From JAJXWB01 sp037044955 (GTDB taxonomy: Bacteria > Pseudomonadota > Alphaproteobacteria > Rhizobiales > Beijerinckiaceae), in assembly GCA_037044955.1 (NCBI GenBank), contig JBAOHX010000002.1, forward strand, positions 310,001-374,000: a DNA stretch of 64,000 nucleotides, in the 5' to 3' direction. The notes beneath the pieces are model-generated. The model was not told where the DNA came from, did not search any database, and saw nothing but the letters and a program-made list of their open reading frames with translations. The position numbers and the translations under genes were made by a program. This document shows positions 58,807 through 64,000 of this stretch, piece by piece; position 1 is the first letter of the stretch; every line of letters begins with the position of its first letter.

Positions 58807-59274
58807 ATGGCTCTCGGCCTGGTTCACCGTCTGCTGGTCGTCGCGCTTCTGGCGCTCGGCGCTGCCTCGGCGTCTGCGACGGAGGTTGGCCGCACGCCCG
58901 TGCCGCAGCCGGTCAAACCCGCGAACGCCGAGAAATGCGTCGCCGACACGGATTTCATGCGGCGCAATCACATGAAGACGCTGCTGCACCAGCGCGACGA
59001 GACGATGCGCGAGGGCGTCCGCGCCAAGCAGTTCAGCCTCGCAAATTGCGTCTCCTGCCATGCGGTGAAGGGCGCCGACGGCAAGCCGGTCGCCTACGCC
59101 GATCCCAAGCACTTCTGCCGTACGTGTCACAGCTACGCGGCGGTGCGCGTCGATTGCTTCGAGTGCCACGCCTCGCGGCCGGACGAAAAGGGGAAGGCGG
59201 CGGAGCGCCGAGACAATTCGAGCGACACCGCGCTCTCCGCGCTGACGGCGCATGTCGCGGAGATGAAGAAATGA
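58807..59274 (+). CDS. dsrJ: Periplasmic triheme cytochrome DsrJ
   Basis: A 155-residue c-type cytochrome. A Sec signal peptide covers residues 1-25. Three heme motifs follow: CVSCH near residue 82, CRTCH near 102 and CFECH near 116. DsrJ is the periplasmic part of DsrMKJOP; one heme in the family has unusual His/Cys/Met ligation. Starts three bases after the dsrL stop. Confidence 0.94.
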   Translation: MALGLVHRLLVVALLALGAASASATEVGRTPVPQPVKPANAEKCVADTDFMRRNHMKTLLHQRDETMREGVRAKQFSLANCVSCHAVKGADGKPVAYADPKHFCRTCHSYAAVRVDCFECHASRPDEKGKAAERRDNSSDTALSALTAHVAEMKK

Positions 59275-59292
59275 GCGAGGCCGAAAATCACC

Positions 59293-60033
59293 ATGGCCGC
59301 GCCAGATCGCCGCGCGCTGCTCAAGAGCGCGGTCGGGCTTGCGACGACGACCATCGCGCCCGGCGTGACGCTCTACGCTTTTGGCGTCGCCGAGGCCAGC
59401 GCGAAGCCCGCCGATCAGGCCGTGACGGCGAAGACGCGCTGGGGACTGCTGATCGACATCAACAAGTGCCCGTCCGGCTGCGACAAGTGCGTGACGGCTT
59501 GCAGCCAGGAAAACGGCTGGAAATCGACCGGGCATGCCGAGACGGACGCTCAATGGATTCGCAAGGTGACGCTGCGCGATCCGCGCACCGGCGTGAAGCG
59601 CGAGGCGCCGGTCATGTGCCAGCATTGCGCGAGCCCGCCCTGCGTCGACGTGTGTCCGACCGGCGCCTCGTTCAAGCGGGCAGACGGCATCGTGCTGGTC
59701 GACAAGCACATCTGTATCGGCTGCCGCTATTGCATGATGGCGTGCCCTTACAAGGCCCGATCCTTCGTGCACGAAGAGCACGACGACCAGAAGACCGAAG
59801 CGCCGCGCGGCAAGGGCACGGTGGAAAGCTGCACGTTCTGCGTCACGCGCATCGACGCCGGCCGGATTCCCGCCTGCGTCGAAGCCTGCGCGGCCAAGGC
59901 CGGCGCGGCCATGACCTTTGGCGATCTCAACGATCCGGCGAGCGACGTCTCGAAGGCGCTGGCGGCCGGGGCGAGCGCACAAATCCGCGCCGACCTCGGC
60001 CTCGATCCGGGCGTGCGCTACCGCAATCTGTGA
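59293..60033 (+). CDS. dsrO: Periplasmic iron-sulfur protein DsrO
   Basis: A 246-residue ferredoxin-like protein exported by Tat: the N-terminus has DRRALLKSAVG followed by a hydrophobic stretch. Cysteine groups CPSGCDKCVTACS, CQHCASPPCVDVCPTGA, CIGCRYCMMACPYKA and CTFCVTR...CVEACAAKA bind four [4Fe-4S] clusters, as in DmsB. The first group has a CPSGCDKC spacing, one residue longer than canonical. It links DsrJ to DsrP. Confidence 0.93.
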   Translation: MAAPDRRALLKSAVGLATTTIAPGVTLYAFGVAEASAKPADQAVTAKTRWGLLIDINKCPSGCDKCVTACSQENGWKSTGHAETDAQWIRKVTLRDPRTGVKREAPVMCQHCASPPCVDVCPTGASFKRADGIVLVDKHICIGCRYCMMACPYKARSFVHEEHDDQKTEAPRGKGTVESCTFCVTRIDAGRIPACVEACAAKAGAAMTFGDLNDPASDVSKALAAGASAQIRADLGLDPGVRYRNL

Positions 60034-60046
60034 CGGGCGACAGGCT

Positions 60047-61246
60047 ATGGCCAAAGTGAAGTTCCAGACGCTCGACGAACACAGCTCCGGCTTCTGGGGG
60101 CTGATCGTCCTGCATGTGCTGCTCGTCGCGCTCGGCCTCGGGGCGGCGCTCTACATGGAAGAGCACGGCCATATCGTCACCGGCATGAACAATCAGGTCG
60201 TGTGGGGGTTGCCTCACGTCTTCGCGGTCTTTCTGATCGTATCGGCGTCCGGCGCGCTGAACGTCGCGTCCGTTTCGTCGGTGTTCAACCGCCTTGCCTA
60301 CAAGCCCTACGCGCGCCTCTCCGGCATTCTCGCGATCGCGCTCCTCTCTGGCGGCCTTGCCGTGCTGGTGCTCGATCTCGGGCGGCCCGAGCGGCTGATG
60401 GTCGCCATCCTCAAGCACAATTTCAAATCGATCTTCGCCTGGAACATCTATCTCTATACGGGATTCATGGCGATCGTAGCGGCCTATCTCTTCGCCATGA
60501 TGGACCGTCGCGCCTCTGAAAATGCAACGCTTGGCAAGTCGATCGGATGGCTTGCCTTCGTCTGGCGCCTCGTTCTCACGACAGGCACAGGCTCGATCTT
60601 CGGCTTCCTGATCGCGCGCGAACTCTACGACGCCGCCATCATGGCGCCGTTGTTCATTTCCGCGTCGTTCCTCTACGGTCTCGCCTTCACCGTGCTCGTC
60701 CTCATCATGATGAGCAGCGAGACGCGCGCCGAACTGATGACGGCGGAGATGATCGGCAAGTTCCGGGGGCTGCTCGCGATCTTCGCGCTCGCGACGCTGT
60801 TCCTGACCATCGTGCAGCATGTGACGCGACTGTATTCGACCGCCCATGTCGGGGCGGAACTTTTCATGCTGCGCGACGGCGGCGTCTACACGCTGCTTTT
60901 CTGGGGCGGTCAGATGTTGCTCGGAACGCTGCTGCCGCTTTGCCTGCTCATGGTTCCCGGTTTTGACGGCGGCCGACGCGGCCTGACATTGATATCGACG
61001 CTGTTTCTGGCGGGTGGGCTGGCGCAGATCTACGTCATCATCATCGGCGGACAGGCGTTCCCGCTGAAAATCTTCCCGGGCTACGAGGTTTCCAGCTCAT
61101 TCGCGGATGGCGCGATTGCACGCTATGTTCCCTCGCTGCCGGAGGCGCTGCTCGGGATCAGCGGGATTTCGATCGCCATGCTGCTGACGGCCGCCGCGCT
61201 GCGTCTGCTGCCCTTCCTGCCGCAGGCGCAGGCCGAGAAAGCGTGA
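60047..61246 (+). CDS. dsrP: NrfD-type membrane subunit DsrP
   Basis: A 399-residue integral membrane protein with about ten helices, of the NrfD/PsrC family. GLAVLVLDLGRPERLMVAIL near residue 102 is the family signature for the quinone site. The ATG at 60047 is 13 bases after dsrO; the reading frame continues upstream into dsrO and longer starts were rejected. It exchanges electrons with quinone on the periplasmic side. Confidence 0.93.
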   Translation: MAKVKFQTLDEHSSGFWGLIVLHVLLVALGLGAALYMEEHGHIVTGMNNQVVWGLPHVFAVFLIVSASGALNVASVSSVFNRLAYKPYARLSGILAIALLSGGLAVLVLDLGRPERLMVAILKHNFKSIFAWNIYLYTGFMAIVAAYLFAMMDRRASENATLGKSIGWLAFVWRLVLTTGTGSIFGFLIARELYDAAIMAPLFISASFLYGLAFTVLVLIMMSSETRAELMTAEMIGKFRGLLAIFALATLFLTIVQHVTRLYSTAHVGAELFMLRDGGVYTLLFWGGQMLLGTLLPLCLLMVPGFDGGRRGLTLISTLFLAGGLAQIYVIIIGGQAFPLKIFPGYEVSSSFADGAIARYVPSLPEALLGISGISIAMLLTAAALRLLPFLPQAQAEKA

Positions 61247-61257
61247 GGACCTGGGCC

Positions 61258-62628
61258 ATGCGCCGGCTCTTCATCTCGGCTCTGCATAAATCGTCCGGCA
61301 AGACGATGATTACGGTCGGGCTCGCCGCCGCACTGCGCGCGCGCGGGCTCTCGGTGCAGGCCTTCAAGAAGGGGCCCGACTATATCGACCCGATGTGGCT
61401 TGCCCACGCGAGCGGACGTCCCTGCTACAATCTCGATTTCAACACGCAGGAACCGGACGAGATCGTCGGGTCGGTCGCGCACAGATCTCGGGACGCCGAT
61501 GTCGCGTTGATCGAAGGCAACAAGGGCCTGCACGACGGCGTGAGCACGGACGGGCGCGATTCGAGCGCCGCGCTGGCCCGACTGACGCAAGCGCCGGTCG
61601 TTCTCGTCGTCGACACGCTTGGCATGACGCGAGGCGTCGCGCCCATGCTCATGGGCTTTGCCGCCTTCGACCCGCGTGTGCGCATCGCCGGCGTCATCCT
61701 CAACAAGGTCGGCGCCGCGCGGCAGGAGACGAAGCTCCGCCAGGCGATCGAGACCTATTGCGACATGCCGATCCTCGGCGTCATCGGCCGCGATGCGACG
61801 CCTGCGGTCGAGGAGCGGCACCTCGGCCTTGCGACGCCAGCCGAATGCGTCAGGCTCGAGGCCATCATCGCTCATCTCTCCGATGTCGTCTGCAAGGGCG
61901 TCGATCTTGATCGCGTGCTTGCGGCCGCCAGTCCTTCGCCTCTGCCGGCGCCCTCGGCGCCGCCGGCTGCAACGCCTGCCGACCTGACCATCGCCGTCGC
62001 GCGCGACGCGGCCTTCGGCTTCTATTATGCCGACGATCTCGAAGCCTTGGAGCGTGCGGGCGCCCGGCTGGCTTTTTTCGATACGTTGCGCGACCAGCGC
62101 CTGCCGGAATGCGACGGGCTGTTCATCGGCGGCGGCTTTCCGGAGACGCAGGCCGTGGGTCTTGCCGCCAACGTCGCGCTGCGCGCCGATATCGCCAGCG
62201 CGCTCGCCGGCGGTCTGCCGGCCTATGCGGAGTGCGGCGGTCTCATGTATCTCAGCCGTTCGCTGACCTGGCGGGAACAGACGCACGAGATGGTGGGCGC
62301 CGTTCCTGCCGACGCTGTGATGCGGGCGCGACCGCAGGGCAGGGGGCTCGTTGTCGTGGAAGAGACGGCGGATGCGCCCTGGCCGGCCGCGAGCGCGCCG
62401 ATCGCCGCGCACGAATTCCACTACGCCACGCTCGAGAATGTCGACCCGCAGACACGTTTCGCCTGGCGTATGAGGCGCGGCCACGGCATCGACGGCGCGC
62501 ATGACGGCATCGTCATCGGCAATCTTGTTGCAGGCTTCACGCATTTCCGGGATACGTCGCGCAACAGATGGGCGCAACGGTTCGTCGCCTTCGTGCGGGC
62601 GCGCCGCCGGACGTCGCGAGCGGCGTGA
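61258..62628 (+). CDS. dsrN: Siroheme amidase DsrN
   Basis: A 456-residue glutamine amidotransferase of the cobyrinic acid a,c-diamide synthase (CbiA) family. LFISALHKSSGKTMITVGLA at the N-terminus is the P-loop, RLTQAPVVLVVDTLGMTRG lies near 112, and AYAECGGLMYL near 322 carries the amidotransferase nucleophile Cys. In dsr loci it converts siroheme to siroamide for DsrAB. The ATG at 61258 has GAGG upstream; a GTG at 61243 overlapping dsrP is possible. Confidence 0.9.
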   Translation: MRRLFISALHKSSGKTMITVGLAAALRARGLSVQAFKKGPDYIDPMWLAHASGRPCYNLDFNTQEPDEIVGSVAHRSRDADVALIEGNKGLHDGVSTDGRDSSAALARLTQAPVVLVVDTLGMTRGVAPMLMGFAAFDPRVRIAGVILNKVGAARQETKLRQAIETYCDMPILGVIGRDATPAVEERHLGLATPAECVRLEAIIAHLSDVVCKGVDLDRVLAAASPSPLPAPSAPPAATPADLTIAVARDAAFGFYYADDLEALERAGARLAFFDTLRDQRLPECDGLFIGGGFPETQAVGLAANVALRADIASALAGGLPAYAECGGLMYLSRSLTWREQTHEMVGAVPADAVMRARPQGRGLVVVEETADAPWPAASAPIAAHEFHYATLENVDPQTRFAWRMRRGHGIDGAHDGIVIGNLVAGFTHFRDTSRNRWAQRFVAFVRARRRTSRAA

Positions 62629-62657
62629 TCGGGCAGGACAGGGACGACAGACACGAC

Positions 62658-64000
62658 ATGGAGCACCTGCCAATCTTCCTCGCGATGCGGGGCAAGTGGG
62701 CGGCCGTGATCGGCGGCGGGGTGGCGGCCGCGCGCCGGGCCGAGCTGTTGCTGCGGGCGGGCGCGCATGTCACGGTCTTTGCGCCGGCCTTCTCGGATGA
62801 ATTCGCGCCGCTGGCGGAGCAATTCGCCTTCGAACGCATCTCGCGCTGGCCGCATAAGTCCGCGGAGCTCGAAGGCGTCGCGGTCTGCGTGGTCGCAACC
62901 GACGACCGGGATCAGGACGAACGCGCACATCAGATTGCGAAAGAGGCCAAGGCCCTCGTCAATGTCGCGACGCGGCCCGACCTCTGCGATTTCATCCTGC
63001 CCTCCGTCGTCGACCGCAGCCCGCTGGTGGTGGCGGTCTCGACCGGCGGCGCCTCGCCGATCCTCGGGCGGATGCTGCGCGCGCGGCTCGAAGCCACGAT
63101 TCCGGCCGCCTACGGCAGGCTTGCCGATTTCGTCCGCACCTCTCGCGCGAAGGTGAACACGGCAATCGCCGACATGGCCGGGCGTCGCCGCTTCTGGGAG
63201 CGCACGCTCGATGGGCCGATCGGCGAAATGGTTCTGGCGGGCGACGGTTTTCGCGCGCAGGCGGCGCTCGCGGCGGAAATCGACGCCCTTGCCGCCGGCC
63301 GGGAGCTCGCCCCACAAGGCGAGGTCTACCTGGTCGGCGCGGGACCGGGCGACCCGGACCTGCTCACCTTCCGCGCGCTGCGCCTGATGCAGAAGGCCGA
63401 CGTCGTACTCTACGACCGGCTCGTCGATCCCGCCATCGTCGGGCTCGTGCGGCGCGAGGCCGAGCGCATCTACGTCGGCAAGCGGCCCAAGGATCATCCC
63501 ACGCCGCAGGAGGAGATCGGCGACCTGCTGATCCGCCTCGCGGGGGAGGGCAAGCGCGTGCTGCGGCTGAAGGGCGGCGACCCCTTCATGTTCGGCCGCG
63601 GCGGCGAGGAGATCGAACGGCTCGCGGAACGCCGCATTCCCTTCCAGGTCTGCCCCGGCGTCACGGCGGCGATCGGCTGCTCGGCCTATTCCGGCATTCC
63701 GCTGACCCATCGCGACCATGCGCAGGCCTGTGTCTTCGTCACGGCGCACAGCAAGCACGGGCCGATCGATCTCGACTGGAACAATGTGATCCGGCCCAAC
63801 CAGACGGTGGCCGTCTACATGGGCCTGAACCATATAGAGGAACTGACGGCGGCTTTCGTCGCGCATGGCGCGGCGCCCGACCTGCCGGCGGCGATCGTCG
63901 ACAATGGCACGCGCCCCAATCAGCGCGTCGTCGTCGGCACGCTGGCGGATTTGGCGGCCAAGGCGCGGAGCGCGGGGTTGCGCGGGCCGACCATCGTGAT
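62658..64000 (+). CDS. cysG: Siroheme synthase CysG (3' end outside the window)
   Basis: At least 447 codons, open to the right edge. Residues 1-200 are the precorrin-2 dehydrogenase/ferrochelatase part: WAAVIGGGVAAARRAELLLR, then VVAVSTGGASPILGRMLRAR. From about 215 comes uroporphyrinogen-III methyltransferase: VYLVGAGPGDPDLLTFRALR, VLYDRLVDPAIVGL, LRLKGGDPFMFGRGGEEIE and GVTAAIGCSAYSGIPLTHRD. It makes siroheme from uroporphyrinogen III for DsrAB, 29 bases after dsrN. The frame is intact through the visible part. Confidence 0.94.
   Translation, partial: MEHLPIFLAMRGKWAAVIGGGVAAARRAELLLRAGAHVTVFAPAFSDEFAPLAEQFAFERISRWPHKSAELEGVAVCVVATDDRDQDERAHQIAKEAKALVNVATRPDLCDFILPSVVDRSPLVVAVSTGGASPILGRMLRARLEATIPAAYGRLADFVRTSRAKVNTAIADMAGRRRFWERTLDGPIGEMVLAGDGFRAQAALAAEIDALAAGRELAPQGEVYLVGAGPGDPDLLTFRALRLMQKADVVLYDRLVDPAIVGLVRREAERIYVGKRPKDHPTPQEEIGDLLIRLAGEGKRVLRLKGGDPFMFGRGGEEIERLAERRIPFQVCPGVTAAIGCSAYSGIPLTHRDHAQACVFVTAHSKHGPIDLDWNNVIRPNQTVAVYMGLNHIEELTAAFVAHGAAPDLPAAIVDNGTRPNQRVVVGTLADLAAKARSAGLRGPTIV

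Noticed and set aside
58002..60059. A 685-codon frame across dsrL, dsrJ and dsrO
   Set aside because: Arginine-rich translation without domains; the three dsr genes in other frames carry all cofactor motifs.
1..64000. tRNA, rRNA, CRISPR arrays or complete insertion sequences
   Set aside because: I scanned for cloverleaf-like ends, regular direct repeats and transposase genes with inverted ends and saw only the two short IS scraps near 37.2-37.5 kb.

Overview
The window reads as a chromosomal segment of an alphaproteobacterium with high GC, probably a facultatively anaerobic, sulfur-oxidizing, possibly phototrophic member of the Hyphomicrobiales or Rhodospirillales. This is inferred from gene content (class I benzoyl-CoA reductase next to a complete oxidative dsr locus), codon bias and a dispersed repeat of alphaproteobacterial type. 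No rRNA, tRNA or CRISPR array was seen.

Region 1 (about 1-13.1 kb) is an anaerobic benzoyl-CoA module. On the + strand lie the four subunits of an ATP-driven class I benzoyl-CoA reductase (351-4616; one ATPase subunit is frameshifted), its ferredoxin, a hemerythrin-like protein, a small frameshifted protein and an acyl-CoA dehydrogenase. On the - strand lie the next pathway steps in order had-oah-dch, but had has lost its whole middle. A divergent acyl-CoA synthetase and a periplasmic binding protein follow.

Region 2 (13.1-25.7 kb) holds a TetR regulator, a five-gene branched-chain-type ABC transporter operon with an embedded acyl-CoA synthetase, a second binding protein, a Rieske dioxygenase alpha/beta pair, an enoyl-CoA hydratase, a chimeric pseudogene and a CrtI-like FAD oxidoreductase. 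Three GACC-N4-GGTC operators (62, 9987, 20964) link regions 1 and 2 into one likely TetR regulon.

Region 3 (25.8-37.6 kb) carries acyl-CoA synthetases, alpha/beta hydrolases, an unusual two-subunit B12-dependent acyl-CoA mutase, a crotonase, an SDR and a TetR regulator. It looks like a carboxylic-acid degradation island of unknown substrate. It is littered with gene wreckage: two methyltransferase tails, a truncated SDR facing a truncated acyl-CoA dehydrogenase, and IS5- and IS21-like scraps.

Region 4 (37.7-64 kb) is a nearly complete sulfur-oxidation locus. It contains tusA and dsrE2 (sulfur carriers), soeCBA (cytoplasmic sulfite oxidation), two SulP transporters with an unusual cysteine tail, a type I sqr, a dsrC paralogue lacking the penultimate cysteine, a TauD-like dioxygenase with two tiny genes, then dsrABEFHCMKLJOPN and the start of cysG. 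Sulfide oxidized by Sqr, or stored sulfur, would pass through TusA/DsrE2/DsrEFH/DsrC to reverse DsrAB, with electrons leaving through DsrL and DsrMKJOP; sulfite is finished by SoeABC and sulfate may leave by SulP. DsrN and CysG make the siroheme amide cofactor.

At least six otherwise well-conserved genes carry one small frameshift, mostly a single extra base. This pattern suggests uncorrected sequencing error in at least some cases and must be settled before any is called a pseudogene.
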